64,000 bases of DNA. Origin: Adiantum capillus-veneris (lineage: Eukaryota; Streptophyta; Polypodiopsida; Polypodiales; Pteridaceae). The notes below the pieces were generated by a model. The model had not been told where the DNA came from. It saw nothing but the letters and a program-made list of their open reading frames with translations, and did no database searches. The DNA is taken from contig CM043953.1 in assembly GCA_014529385.2 (NCBI GenBank), forward strand, positions 114,295,549 through 114,359,548, given 5' to 3'. Below are positions 21,409 through 34,267 of the stretch, piece after piece (within the stretch, counting starts at the first letter, position 1; each line of letters opens with the position of its first letter). Position numbers and translations under genes: made by a program.

Positions 21409-23560
21409 ATGTTAAGATTGACAAATGGTACTTTGAAGTGCTTTCACTTTGGGAAAAGTCTACTTCTACTTTGGGAGTGTCCCAACATTGTTATTATCTA
21501 CTTGCCAACAACATCTCAATCTGCATATTCATCTACCTAGAAAGTCACAACCACCTGGTTGTCAAGGGTGTATTGAGATTTACAATCGAATGGACAAGAG
21601 AGCTTGTTTCCCATGTGGTCTTAAAAGTTGCTACAACTAGCCCTAGACATTTGCAATTGATCTTGCGAAACGAATGGTAATGGGAGTAGTTGTTCATGAA
21701 AATAGAGAACAACTAAATAGAAATGAAATTTTGTCAAGCTTGAAAGAGATGAGACCATTGATCCATATACAACGATAGTCTTTCAATTATCAAAAGAGGG
21801 GAAACAATGTGCATACAATATTTAAATGGTTACATTTGTAGATTTAAGCACACGATGAAAGAGGCTACTGCTGAAAGGATTGGAGTTGGGCAGAGTCCCA
21901 ATTCCTTAGGTTGAAGAACACATGGGTCTAGAGGTTTTTCCATGGCATGCTATTTCTAGGGAAGTGCACCGATCCAAACAAATGATGTCGTGTGTTCAAA
22001 GTGTCAACCATTGGGCTCAGATTAGGTGTTGAGCTAGTTAATAGAATGTGGCAAGATGGGAACGGAGACTTGCGAAGGAGCTTAGTTTGCATTGACTACG
22101 TCCACAAGTTTGTGGATTGGACAACAATGGAGGCATATGTGTACAATCCTGCGTAAGTGTTTTCTACTAATGAAAGAAATCATTTTTTGTCTTACTATAC
22201 CATTACAAACCCTAAAACTTATATCATATAGGATTCAATAAAGGCAAACCATTGCTATATGTCAAATGAAAGAAGAAAATACGCAAGCACATATCATGTT
22301 TTGAGATATGTTGAATGCCGTGCTATTAGACAATGGGCATCATCCAGTTGATTTTCAAGGATTCATGGCCGATCAGGCATGAGAAAATTGGAAAGAAATT
22401 TGCACAGTATTTAATGGTGGGACCGACAAGATAACGGGTAGAGAGTGTTCTTGTTTGTTTCATTGGGAGCAAAGCCTACATATTCACACTAGTCAATGCG
22501 TGCATAAAATTTTCCAAGATGAACACAAAATGTCTATGTGAATTATGGCATTGTGCTCAGAGTGAGGATGAAGCCACAAGCCTACATAAAAATATACAAG
22601 CTTGGTGGCCCTCAAGCAAGGTGATGGAGTCAAATTTATGACAAATGGATTGTTTGCTAAGCTGGTGGCATATATGGTATCCTCATTGGAAGAACACTTT
22701 GTAGGGGTAAGTATCACCGTGTGATATTTCGAATGCACCTTAAAATAATCATTATAAAATGTCATTGATGAAATTTTTGTTGCATGAAACAGAGAATTCA
22801 TTCCCACAAAAAACTTGGCAAAAACAAAGCACGCCAGCTGTGTCATGGGAGGGTAATAAAAAGATGTTGAGCTTATCTGATGCATGTGTGTTTGGTCTAT
22901 CCAATTTGTTACTTCAAAGCATGAAGATGCTTACTTTTGTGGTGGGAAATTATCATGGGGCTGAGCCATTTGCAAAAAAGTTGGCTTGTCCTGCCGAACA
23001 AGGACGAGCTTCCACACGAACAACAATTGCAAGAGAGATTGAGCACCATATCGGGGGTACTTCTCTCTATTAGAGACCAATTGTTGAAGGCATAATGTTA
23101 CACTATTTGGGACATGAAAACAAATGGGTCATGTCAACCAAGAGGAAGAAAGTGCTTCACACCGGTCTGAGTACCTGATGCAAAACGTTCCTAGGAATTG
23201 AAGAGTTACTCAAGCAACAAGTGGATGGCTACTCAACAATGCAATGAATATGATGAGGGACTAGTGACAGAGGATACCAAAATACATAAGACAATGTGGT
23301 CCATTCATTGCATACCAAAGGGAAATAGAGTACAATGCCAAGAATGGTTGGGTGCACAAATCAATGCAAAAAGAACATCGTAAACATTGTTATAGGCATC
23401 GTCATTCTAGGGGAGATTAGAACTAGGGATAATGCAACAAATAGTGCATATGGAAGAGGCTCAAAGACTCAATTCATGTGGTTTTGCAACAACAAGGTGA
23501 ATCACACATGGCATATTTGTAACACCATCACATAGTGTCCAGCGAGAGTACTAAGAAGAT
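21409..23560 (+). pseudogene. Right part of the decayed transposase-like repeat
   Basis: It continues the sequence broken at 16,230. Recognisable blocks include a Cys/His segment with HNHLVVKG near 21,540-21,570, then about 22,340-22,480 text reading FQGFMADQA and ECSCLFHWEQSLHIHT, and at 23,330-23,530 a Cys-rich end (CGFATTR / WFCNNKVNHTWHICNT in two frames). Frames shift often. These blocks resemble a plant transposase-like family that I recall only loosely, so the class is uncertain. Confidence 0.33.
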
Positions 23561-24198
23561 GACCCATAGAGAAGGGAACAAACGTAACACCTCTTTAGAG
23601 GCTATATATACACAATGAAGAAGAGTGCAATGACGGAATCACATATTGTGCGTTATCAACCATGCATCTCAATTGCAGCCTCAAAGCAAATAGACTCAGC
23701 AATGGAGGCTCAAATTGTTGGACACACTGTTGTTAAGGCTAACATGCATGAAAAATTCTTAGTTGGTACATCTATTATACATGTTTTGAGGCGAGTTGTA
23801 TGAAGCTCACATTGAAGTTAGTTCCATTTGTACATGTGGAGACAGATTGCATAGCACAAAGCAAACCATCATGGCTTGCAAGCATATTTACTTTCTCTTT
23901 ATTTGCTACTTTGGATTGGATGTGAACCATAACAAGTTTATCCATCAAAGCAAGCTCACAAATGAATTTTGATGCAAATGTTCAACTGCGTCGTACTATG
24001 TAATTGAAGATATAGAGCACCTTATAAGAAGTGAAGCCTAGGAACAACCATGACATATGGTCAAATTGTATCTTGTAATTTCGCTTTGGATATTTGAAAT
24101 ATTTTGCAATAATTAATTGTCATAATGTTAGTGATTTATTGATGTGTGCATAATTGAAAATTGTATGTCATCGCCCTCACTATTTGTAACTTTTAGGG

Positions 24199-24309
<111 letters not shown>

Positions 24310-24320
24310 AGGGAGGGAAG

Positions 24321-25056
24321 GAGAGCTAAGCCTAGGTTGCAGAGAGAGGGAGATGGAGAAAAATAAAAAAAGCTCACTTCAAAAAGTTCTCTCAAAAAGC
24401 TTGTGGAGCAAGCATTTTTTATCAAATGCAAAATTAAAAGAAAAGCTTGCTCTAAAGCTAGCTTTGTTCCAATCCCCCACTCCACTAAAAGTGTCAAGAG
24501 CTCAAAGCAGTCGAACAACTAGCTTTTGGTGTGATAAATTGGGCAACTTTTAGATATGTATTTTTACTAAGAGCCGAGCCCCACTTGGTGTTAGTGGTAT
24601 TTAGCAAAACTTGCAAAATTAGAGTCACACAAAACAAATTTGAATTTTAAGGGCATCTAACAAACAATAACATAAAAGTACTAATACGGGGTGGATCACC
24701 AAGTAGCAGGTGGGCGGCACAGTAGTTGTAGGCTTTTAACTAAATCAGAAAAGATGGGGCATCGTCAAGGCCACTGAGGGAGCTCTGAGTTTACGCAAGA
24801 GTTGTTTTACCAGTACCTCCTAGCTTAGCTGGGGTTGCGAGCCAATGTTTTGCCTCCTACTCGATTCAAGCCTGAACGAAACACCATCGCGCCGTTTTTG
24901 TTTTTTTCTTGCCATCGCAATTATTTGTTGTGCCCTAGATAATAATCGCTATATTCTGCTTCACAATAATCGGTTTTTTTTTTTGGAACATATGCCTTAA
25001 CTTATTGCTTCTGGAAGGGGGTCTTTCTTTCTTTCCTTTTTGTGAGTCATTTAGTC
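24321..25056. other. Probable LINE 5' flank / 5' UTR region
   Basis: Noncoding stretch ahead of LINE ORF1. The exact 5' end of the LINE could not be set, because no target duplication matching the sequence after the poly(A) at 40,953 was found here. Confidence 0.35.
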
Positions 25057-26735
25057 ATGGAACCCGATGCTCTAGTAGTAAGCGAGGATATCGCAAAATT
25101 CTCACAGATGTTAGCGACGGGTAAATTACCTGAAATAGGGGTAGCAGTGCCGATGGATGAAAGCGACGGCTCGGTCTTGAAACCGTTATATGACACGAAA
25201 ATGTCGAGTCCCAACTTGCCAAAGGCTGCAACCATGAAAGTGGACAAAACTGTATCGATTGAAAAAGTTCCTTCTGAAGAAACAAGAGAGAAAATGGGCT
25301 CAGCTCAAGGGTTCAAATGCGAGGTTAACGTAGATAAGGCATCAAATGTATCTGCAGCGCGTAGGCCAGGCATCTTGTTTGCTAGCATACTCAAGGGGCC
25401 TAACTCTAAGGATGGTGGAAAAGGCTCAGCAGAAGAGCTGTCTAGTGAAGACGTCAAAAAACAGCAGAATACAAGGGCTAGACTTCAGCAAGAGCTCAAG
25501 GAAGTCAAAAAAATGATCGAGTTCGGCCCTAACAACAACAAGAGAACTTGCTACCAAATAGATTGCAGTGGGCTGATTGAAGACGGACTGGCAGATCGGG
25601 CCTTTTCTGCTCTAAAAAAGTCTTTGCCAAAGCATGTGGAGGTTGCCGAGGCTATCACTATAGCGATTCCACCAGCACTGATCAAAAAACAGTTAGCCAG
25701 GCAAGCTAAGCTAACGCTTGTATTTGGGTTCAGTGGAAGAATCTCGAACAGGTTTGAGATGATTCAATGGCTTCAGGTCCCTCAAATTCTTGGTCATGGA
25801 GGAGCAGTTGAAAGTACTTTTTATCTAGCTAAAGGATTCTGTTCAGTAAGATTCAAAGAGGTCTCCGATGTGGAAAAGATCCTTGACAAAGGGCCCCTAG
25901 TATTTAATAGGACTACGGTTTGTGTGGTGCCTTAGGAGCCAGTGTTCGACTCACGTGAATCTCTACAAGGATTTCATCCGGTCTGGGTTGAGTTTGTGGG
26001 ACTGCCTAGCTGGCTGTGGGAAAATCTCAGGATGCTTGCTAGTCAACTGGAGACTCCCTTATTTATACCTAGCAAGAGAGGTTTTGGCAGAACCTCAAGC
26101 AGGGTTTGTATAGGCTAGGATGTGTCTAAAACGGCACCTAAGAGCATGGTTATCAATGTCAGTGTTGGGCTTGTTACTATTTCGCTCAACTTTGGAACAT
26201 ATTTTGGAGCATGTTTTGAATGCAACAACTTTGGACACTTCGCCAAGGAATTCCCCTTGAAGTCTAAAGGTATTGCAGCTCCCGCAACACAGGCCCCCAG
26301 TGAAATGGAAACCCCGATGGAAGGGCTAGAGAAGCAAGGAGGCAATAACAAAGAGGCAAATGCAGGGAAGGATAAAGAAGGTATGATGGATACAAAAATG
26401 CAGGAAAATGAATCGATTCCCATACAACGAATTTTCGAAGGTGCATGCAATAATAATATAATCATTACCCTTGCTGCTACCTCGAGATTTATGCCAGTGA
26501 CAACGGTGACGGCTGTTAAAATCCCTGGTCTGAAAAGAGCCAAAAGAGTGAAGGCAATGGCCAAAGACTCCAAAGTGCCTCAAGTCGTGAGAACACTTGA
26601 GGGGAAAGGATCTAATCCATCCTCCACCCTTCTGAAAGGAGGAGGTTTCACTGTCCCACTGCACAATCCATTTGCATCACTGCAAGAAAAGAAATCCCCT
26701 GACTTGGAACCCCCGGATTCTCCGGAGAGCAAGGA

Positions 26736-26770
<35 letters not shown>

Positions 26771-26814
26771 GGGATGATTCGGATGTTGAAGAGTTTGTTC
26801 CTCTATCCCAATGA
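25057..26814 (+). pseudogene. LINE ORF1 (DUF4283-like, with defective zinc knuckle)
   Basis: The frame starts at the ATG of MEPDALVVSED. It holds a Ser/Lys-rich N-terminus, a helical segment (ARLQQELKEVKKMIEF), then a DUF4283-like RNA-binding region with AKGFCSVRF and VDKGPLVF-like text (ILDKGPLVFNRTT) and, after a stop, VWVEFVGLPSWLW. Two in-frame TAGs lie at 25,933-25,935 and 26,116-26,118. The knuckle reads CFECNNFGHFAKEF, where the last Cys of CX2CX4HX4C has become Phe. A 32-base G run encodes poly-Gly near the end. The stop TGA overlaps the ORF2 ATG (ATGA at 26,811-26,814). Confidence 0.8.
26738..26769 (+). repeat. Homopolymer G32 in LINE ORF1
   Basis: 32 consecutive G, about 42 bases upstream of the ORF1/ORF2 overlap. 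Confidence 0.95.
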
Positions 26815-29556
26815 ACCCCTCATTAATGATGGAGTCTCTCACTATTCAATCTTGGAACGTAAAGGGGTTGAAAACCCATAAGAAGAGTACCCTATTCTGG
26901 GAGGAAATAAAAAAGGAGAAGGCAGTCAACTATTGGGCCATCCAGGAACACCACTTAGATGCCCATAGCAAGAGAAAGCAGGTGCTAGGAAAGAAACTTG
27001 TATTTTATGGGGAAGGCAGTAATGGTTTTAGTGGAGTCCTCAGCATTGCAGATAGAGAATTGGAGCTGAAGTTGGTTATAAACCACCCTTCCGACAGAAT
27101 CTTGGGGATTAGAATCAGATGGGAAGGGCATTCCTTCACCATTGTAAATGTGTACGGCCCTTGCAATGCAAAAGATAGAGCCAAACTATGGTTGCACCTT
27201 AGAGATACTCCTATCTAAGGTGAGTGGTTGTTGGTTGGCGACTTCAATATGGTAGAAAAGAGCAGGGATAGAACGGGATCCTCGAGTATGTTGGTTGGCT
27301 CGGAAAGGTCTAAATGGAAAAGTTTGTGCGAAAAGCGGGCGATGATCGACTTATGGGAAATCGGCCCATGGAACAACACACCTGGTTTCACCTACACAAG
27401 CCTGCAGTATGCCCGCACTGCCTCCAGGCTGGACAGATGCTATTGCTCACACCAAGCTGACTGGATTCCTTCGTTGATGGAGATGAAGGTAGTCCCAACA
27501 AAAAGCCTTTCGGATCACATACCTCTGCACATACATATTAAGAAGAATACAGGGGAGGAGCAGACCCCAAGAGGCGGGAAAAAACTGTTGGTAACATGTG
27601 CACACCTATTCAAAAACCCTCTTTTCAGGAATCTAACCAAGAAAGCACTGGGTAAGCTCAGAAAAGATGTCGACCTCAACAAACACAATGCGTGGGACCT
27701 ATTTGCTTGGAGCATCCAGAAAGCAATCAAAACCTCGAGCCCCCGAATCAAGAAAGTTAGGGAGGGACACCTTATGCATCTTGCAGCGGAGGTACAACTG
27801 CTTACCTCCAAAAAAGCCAATGGGCTTGCTACTGAGGATGAGCACAAACGATGGCTCGAAGGCAAATCTAACCTTGCTAATGAGCAATTAGAAGATATCA
27901 GAAAGGCAAGGCTTCTCTCTAGGGAGACTTTCCTTCAACCGGAAGCCTCTAATCAAGCTCAATTTTTTAGGGCTTTAGAAATCAAGAAGAGTTGGGGCCA
28001 CGTCCGCTCGCTCTATGATGAGAAAGGGACAGCAGTTCATAACCACGATGAGATGGCTGGTCTGATGTTGGGCTATCTTAGTCAAATCATTGGACAACCG
28101 GAGATCTAGTCCCAAGAAGTGGAAGAAGCCAGAGGGACCTTACTTCAGAGTGTCAAGAAGAAGGTTCCCCACTCAGAAGCTAATAGCTTGGAAAGGGCAT
28201 TTTCTAAAGACAAATGTTCTCTTGCAATGCAAGCCCTTGGCAAGGAAAAGTCCCCTGGTTGGGATGGGATGACGGTAGAATTATTTAGAGAATTTTGGGA
28301 TGGTCTCAAGGGCCCAATCACAAGGTTGGCGAATAAAGCCATTGTCGAAGGGTTGATGGAGATAAGTGTAAAGAGAGGGCTTATCAAACCTATCCCAAAG
28401 CAGATCTGTTGTTCTCAACTTAAACATTGGCACCCTATAACAATGATGTCGGTGGCCTACAAAATTATTGCTAAAGCAGTAGCCCTCAAACTTGCCCCCT
28501 TACTAAACAAGATCATCTCTCCCCATCAACATGGATTCATCAAAGGAAGGTCCATCTACGCTAACATCTTGCCAGCAATGGTGGGCATCGAATACGCAAC
28601 TGTCACAAAGCAAGAGTGCATTCTGCTGCAGTTGGACCTGGATAAGGCTTATGACAGAATAACATGGTCATATATAGAAGCCGTCATGGAAGCTCTGGGC
28701 TTTGGACCTCCCCTATGTTCTCTGGTAGGTGTACTGGGGGCTGGAATCCAGTCAGAGCTCCTATTCAACGATAGAATTGTGGGCTCTTTTGAGATCAAGA
28801 CGTCTATTAAGCATGGATGCCCCTTGGCCCCCCTGATTTTTGCCATAGGATCGCATCCTTTAATCACGGAACTTGAAGCTAGTGCAGAACGAGGGGAGTT
28901 GCAAGGCCTGGCTTTACCAGTAAATAACCAACTCCTAGCAAAACTTTTTGCAGAGGATTCTCTTCTTTTCTTGAAGGCGTGCCCCTAGGTCATCAAGAAA
29001 GCTCTGGAGATTGTACAAATATTCTCGGTAGCTTCCGGGTCCAAGTATAATATAGAGAAGTCAAGGCTGATCTCCCTATCGGAAAATGACTCAATTGACC
29101 CTTCTGACTCGTCAGGGGAGATTGTCACCAAAGGGAATATCTTCAGACATCTGGGAGCACCCTTCGGGGTGGATGTAACTCACAAGCAAAGATTTGAGTG
29201 GGTGCTTGAAAAAATCAAAACAAAAATGAGTAGGTGGGAGTATGCTCTTCTCCCATTCCAAAGTCGGATAAAAGTGATAAATGCCTTCATGATTCCTTAT
29301 GTTGCCTACACTAGCCCGCTTCTCAAGATGGCTAAGTGTCATTGGAAAGAGTTCTTAAAACTAGTAAAAAGGTTTTTATGGAAAAACAACACGAAATCCA
29401 CCAGGCCTTGGCAATGGGCCCGTTGGGAATGAGTTGCTCGTCCGGTGAATCAAGGAGGCCTCGGAATTCTCAACCTGGTGGCCCATGCAGAAGCTTGTTG
29501 TGCCAAATTTGTCATCTCCTTGGCTAAATAGGATCAAGTTTGGGCTGTCATGATGG
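26811..29556 (+). pseudogene. LINE ORF2, first part: endonuclease and reverse transcriptase
   Basis: The APE endonuclease blocks are SWNVKG, IQEHHL (catalytic Glu), VYGP, GDFNMV and SLSDHIPL (SDH), all within 26,811-27,540. RT blocks are SPGWDGM, HGFIKGRSI, LLQLDLDKAYDRI, IKHGCPLAP and LLAKLFAEDSLLF near 28,950. The normal F/YADD is changed to FAED, so the first catalytic Asp is Glu. In-frame stops occur at 27,216 (TAA), 28,107, 28,986 and 29,529 (TAG) and 29,430 (TGA), with no frameshift. The frame is cut by element C at 29,556. Confidence 0.88.
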
Positions 29557-30146
29557 TGTTAAGTATGGAGCCTGATTTACCCTTGTAATTTTCTGTGGTA
29601 ATAGCGCACATTTGTAAGGCCCCCATTATGAGGAGAAGCCATCGTCCGTGAATATTCTTTTTCGCCGGAATATTGTGGCCGGCCGGCGGCCGGAAAGTGG
29701 TCGAAAAACAACCGGTCGGTTGGCTGGTGGCCGGTAGTCAATGGCCGATGGCTGGTGGTCGGAAGTCAATGGCCAGTGGCCGGTGGCCGAATTCAATGGC
29801 CGGTGGCCGAATTCAAAAGCGGACTTGTCTTCTCAAGGGCGGCCACACATGGGCGGATTGGAGGGTCCGATTTGGACTTATTCGCACAAGGGCGGCTACA
29901 CATGGCTGTCTCTCATAAGAGAGGGCAGCCCTTTTGGCCTATAAAAGGAGGCCACTTCTACACACATTGGATAGTGTGAAGTTGATGCAACAAGGTGAGT
30001 GTGAGGTGGTGAGAGTGAAGCAAGGCGGGAGCTCCATTAAGGGTATAATCCCTTTGTAAACTACTTCTTGTTTTGAAGTACTAAAGCCATTGAGTGGCTG
30101 CTTTCCCGTGGACGTAGCCCACATTGGGTGAACCACGTATATCGTG

Positions 30147-30184
<38 letters not shown>

Positions 30185-30275
30185 GTCTACTCTATAATCT
30201 CGTGTATATAAATCTGTCTCTCTCCATTAAGTAATCTACTCAATTATCTATTTAGCTACGTCTTATTTCCTAACA
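29557..30275 (+). repeat. 5' LTR of element C
   Basis: Contains a GGCCGGTGGCC-type minisatellite (29,676-29,815), a TATAAAAG box (29,940-29,947) and a CT tract (30,152-30,181) before the LTR end. Confidence 0.93.
29940..29947 (+). promoter_or_regulatory. TATA box in 5' LTR of element C
   Basis: TATAAAAG within GGCCTATAAAAGGAGGCC. Identical sequence occurs in the LTRs at 5,335 and 34,651. Confidence 0.7.
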
Positions 30276-30277
30276 AC

Positions 30278-30289
30278 TGGTATCAGAGC
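30278..30289 (+). promoter_or_regulatory. Primer-binding site of element C (initiator-Met tRNA)
   Basis: TGGTATCAGAGC two bases after the LTR end. Confidence 0.92.
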
Positions 30290-30348
30290 AAGGTTTGCTC
30301 GTAGCTAAATTATCTCAAGGAAAGGATTCCTTGAATTGAGTGGGAGTT

Positions 30349-31561
30349 ATGGCGGAGGAAGGGAAGTTCAAGATTGAGAAGTTCAACGGCAAAAACTACC
30401 AACATTGGAAGATGCAGATTGAAGACTATCTCTACTAGAAGGACCTCTATTTGCCACTAGGCGGTCTTGCGAAGAAGCCCGCAACAATTGCAGATGAAGC
30501 ATGGATTGTCCTTCATCGAAAGGCACTGGGAACAATCCGGTTAAGCTTGGCGTCAACGGTGGCCTTCAATGTTTCAGAGATGAAGACCACGGAGGACTTG
30601 ATGAAGTCACTTGACGACTTCTACGAGAAACCATCGGCATCCAATAAGGTATTTCTTATGAAGCGCTTGTTCAATCTAAAGATGGCAGAGAATGATTCAG
30701 TCGCAGAACACCTAAATGACTTTAACACAAACATAAGTTAACTTCGATCAATGAAAATCAATTTCGATGACGAAGTGCGAGCTCTCCTTATACTATCATC
30801 TCTACCGGATAGTTGGGACAGCCTTGTGATGGCTGTAAGTAATTCTATCTCTGGCACAAGTACTCTTAAGTTTGATGATGTTGTGGATGTTCTCCTAAGC
30901 GAGGAAATGTGAAGGAGAAGCACAGGAGAATCATCAAGTGCTGCACTATCAGTGGAAACAAGAGGAAGGCCTAAGGAGAGGTTCAAAAACCAAAAGGGTC
31001 GTGATCGCTCAAGGCGGAGCAAGTCACGCACAAATTCAGTTCTTGAATGTTGGAACTGCGGCAAGAAGGGCCACGTCAAGAAGGATTGCTGGTCTAAGAA
31101 AGAAGAAGGAGACAGAGTCTCAAGACAACAAGCCAACATCGGAGGCCAATGTGGCAGGTAAAGTAGAGCAAGATGCTCTAATTCTCTCATTAGACAATGT
31201 GTCTAATTCCTGGATAGTAGATTCCGGGCCTTCATTCCATGCGACACCACACAAGCAACATTTCCAAGACTACACCAAAGGTAATTTTGGGTATGTATAC
31301 TTGGGAGATGATGAAGCTTGTGAGACTGTCGGCAAAGGTACAGTTTCTGTCAAAACTGCTAACGGAAATGAATGGAAGCTTAAAGATGTTAGGCATGTTC
31401 CTTCTCTTCGCAAAAATTTGATCTCTACAGGACAATTGGACGATGAAGGTCACAACATTGCATTCGGAAACAAACGGTGGAAGATCTCAAAGGGATCTTT
31501 GGTGGTTGCCAAGGGTGAAAAAGTCGGTACACTTTACTTGTGTACTGTTAGCACGCAATAA
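30349..31561 (+). pseudogene. Gag and protease relic of element C
   Basis: The start is the ATG of MAEEGKFKIEKFNGKNY, a typical copia gag opening. Stops interrupt it at 30,436 (TAG), 30,739 (TAA) and 30,910 (TGA). The CCHC knuckle CWNCGKKGHVKKDC (about 31,049-31,090) is intact. A frameshift between 31,090 and 31,140 leads into the protease, whose active site reads DSGPSFHAT instead of the usual DSGAS. A TAA at 31,559-31,561 closes the frame before GAG-pre-integrase. Confidence 0.88.
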
Positions 31562-34207
31562 GTTGATAGTGCGGTGTGGCACTACCGACTTGGGCATATG
31601 AGTGCCAAAGGAATGCAAATCCTTCAAACAAAGAAGCTTCTACCAGGTTTGAAAGAAGTGGACTTAGAGTTCTGTGAAGATTGTGTTTATGGTAAACAAA
31701 AGAGGGTAAAATTTCAAAAATCAGGAAATGAAAGAAAAAATTAAAACACTTGAGTTGGTTCATTCTGATGTTTGGGGTCCTGCAAGTACACCATCACTTG
31801 GTGGCTCATTGTACTATGTAACATTCATAGACGATGCGACTAGAAAAACATGGGTTTATGTCATGAAGATAAATCTGATGTATTTTCCATATTTCAAAGG
31901 TGGAAAGCCTTTGTGGAGAATGAAACAGGTACCAAGGTTAAATGCCTCAGATCCGACAATGGAGGCGAATATTGCAGCCAAGCTTTTGAAAGCTTTTGTG
32001 CTAGCTATGGCATTCGGAGGCAAAGGACAACCCCAAGGACACCTCAACAAAATGGGATTTCGGAAAGGATGAACAGGACAATAATGGAACGAGCACGAAG
32101 CATGCGGCTACATGCAGGCCTACCGCTTGAGCTTTGGGCGGAAGCTGTAAGTACGTCTGTGTACTTAATCAATCGGTCATCCTCAACGGCATTGGATGGG
32201 GGAGTTCCAGAAGAGGCATGGACAGGTAAACCGGTGAATTATGCATTTCTCAAAGTGTTTGGGTGTGAGGCTTTCATGCACATAGATAGAAGCCTAAGAT
32301 CAAAGTTAGATGCAAAGTCCAAAAAGTGTTTCTTCATTGGCTATGGAGAAGGAGACTTTGGGTATCGCCTATGGAATCCTGAAGATGGTAAAATCTTAAG
32401 GAGTAGGGATGTAATTTTTAACGAACAAAATATGTACAAAGATTACTTGGAAAGAAAACAAACAAAAGAAACAGGTGATGAGTACATGGAGCTTGAGGAC
32501 GGTGAAGACTCAAGGACTGCAAACGGTGACAATGTGCAACAACGTCAACCAAATGAGGAGCCTCAACCTATTCCCCGAAGATCTACAAGAGCAAGTAGAC
32601 CTCCAAAAAGGTTTGTTCCTTCCTTCAACCATCTCTTGATCTCAGATTCTGGAGAGCCGGAATCATATGAAGAAGCTATGCAACATGAATCCAAAGAAGA
32701 ATGGACGAAGAGCATGCAAGTGGAGATGGACTCACTACATCGCAACCAAACATGGGAGTTGGTTGAGTTGCCTAAAGGTAAGCGGGCACTTCAAAACAAA
32801 TGGGTGTACAAGCTAAAGGAAGAAGAAGGTGGGAAGAAAAGGTACAAGTCTATGCTTGTGGTAAAAGGTTTTTCTCAAAAGAAAGTTATTGACTTCAATG
32901 AAATATTTTCTCCTGTTGTAAAAATGAACTCAATTAGGCTTGTCTTAAGCCTTGTGGCTGCTCATGATCTAAATCTCGAGCAAATGCATGTAAATACGGC
33001 ATTCCCTCACGGTGACTTAGAGGAGGAAATCTACATGCTTCAACCAAAGGGGTATGAAGTAAAAGGTAAGGAGAAAATGGTTTGCAAATTAAAGAAGAGC
33101 TTGTATGGTTTAAAGCAAGCATTAAGACAATGGTACTTGAAGTTTGATCGATGGATGTTGGATCATGGATTCACAAGATGCAACTCGGATCACTGCGTCT
33201 ACACAGAGAATTTGGGAGATGGGAAATTCATCATCCTAATGTTGTATGTTGATGACATGTTGATTGCAAGTGCTAACATGCAGGACATCAAAGACCTAAA
33301 AGAGGAGCTGTCCAAATCTTTTTCAATGAAAGATTTAGGTGCTGCAAAGAGGATACTTGGTATGAAAATATCAAGGGACAGGACGAAGAAGACAATAAAG
33401 CTATCTCAAGAAGATTACATTAAAAAGGTACTAGAAAGGTTTGCAATGCAAAATGCAAAACCAGTTTCTACACCTTTGGCTGGTCATTTTAAACTAACGA
33501 AGGATATGTGTCCAAAGACACAAGAGGAGATAGCCTATATGTCTAAAGTTCCATATGCTGCAGCGGTAGGTTCTCTAATGTATGCTATGGTCTGGACAAG
33601 GCCAGACATTGCACATGCAGTGGGAGTTGTGAGTAGGTTCATGGACAACCCAGGTAAAGAGCATTGGCAAGCTGTGAAGTGGATACTTAGGTATCTAAAA
33701 GGGACAACAACAAATGCTTTGTATTTTGGAGGAACTGATATTTTTCTAGAAGGGTATGCTGATGCAGATATGGCAGGTGACAAAGATACTCGAAAGAGCA
33801 CTACTGGCTATGTGTTCACGGTTGGAGGCACAGCAGTAAGCTGGGCTTCAAAGCTGCCGAAAGTGGTTTCACTTTCTACCACGGAAGCAGAGTATGTAGC
33901 AATGACGGAGGCAAGCAAAGAAATTCTGTGGCTTCACAGATTCTTAGAAGAGCTTGGATTCAAACAAGACAATTGTGTCTTGTACAGTGATAGCCAAAGC
34001 GCTATCCATCTTGTGAAGAACTCAGTCTTTCATTCAAGGACAAAGCACATTGAGGTGAGATATCACTTCATACGCACTCTTTTGGAAGAGGGACAACTAA
34101 AGCTAGGAAAGGTGCATACAAGTGAAAATCCTGCAGACATGTTTACAAAGGTGGTCAACAAGGAGAAGTTGAGCTTTTGCTCATCTTCAATCGACATTCA
34201 AGGATAA
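31562..34207 (+). pseudogene. Integrase-RT-RNase H part of element C
   Basis: GAG-pre-integrase (WHYRLGHMSAKG) is followed by two offset frameshifts, near 31,735 and 31,868. From 31,850 the frame is open for 785 codons to TAA at 34,205-34,207. That frame has the integrase blocks LRSDNGGEY and ERMNRT (the first Asp block is in the other frame), RT with LYVDDMLIAS, and RNase H with DADMAGD, STTEAEY and YSDSQSA. RT and RNase H look intact, but the integrase N-terminal part is out of frame. An internal ATG at 31,850 is unlikely to be used in life. Confidence 0.9.
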
Positions 34208-34267
34208 GAAGCCAGAATGGAAAGCAGTCACAGGTTTGGTTTGGAGATCAGTCTCCAAGTCGGAGAT

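Noticed and set aside
31850-34207. A 785-codon intact protein starting at an internal Met in element C
   Set aside because: The Met is created by a local frameshift. The real polyprotein begins in gag, so this is the open remainder of a broken pol.
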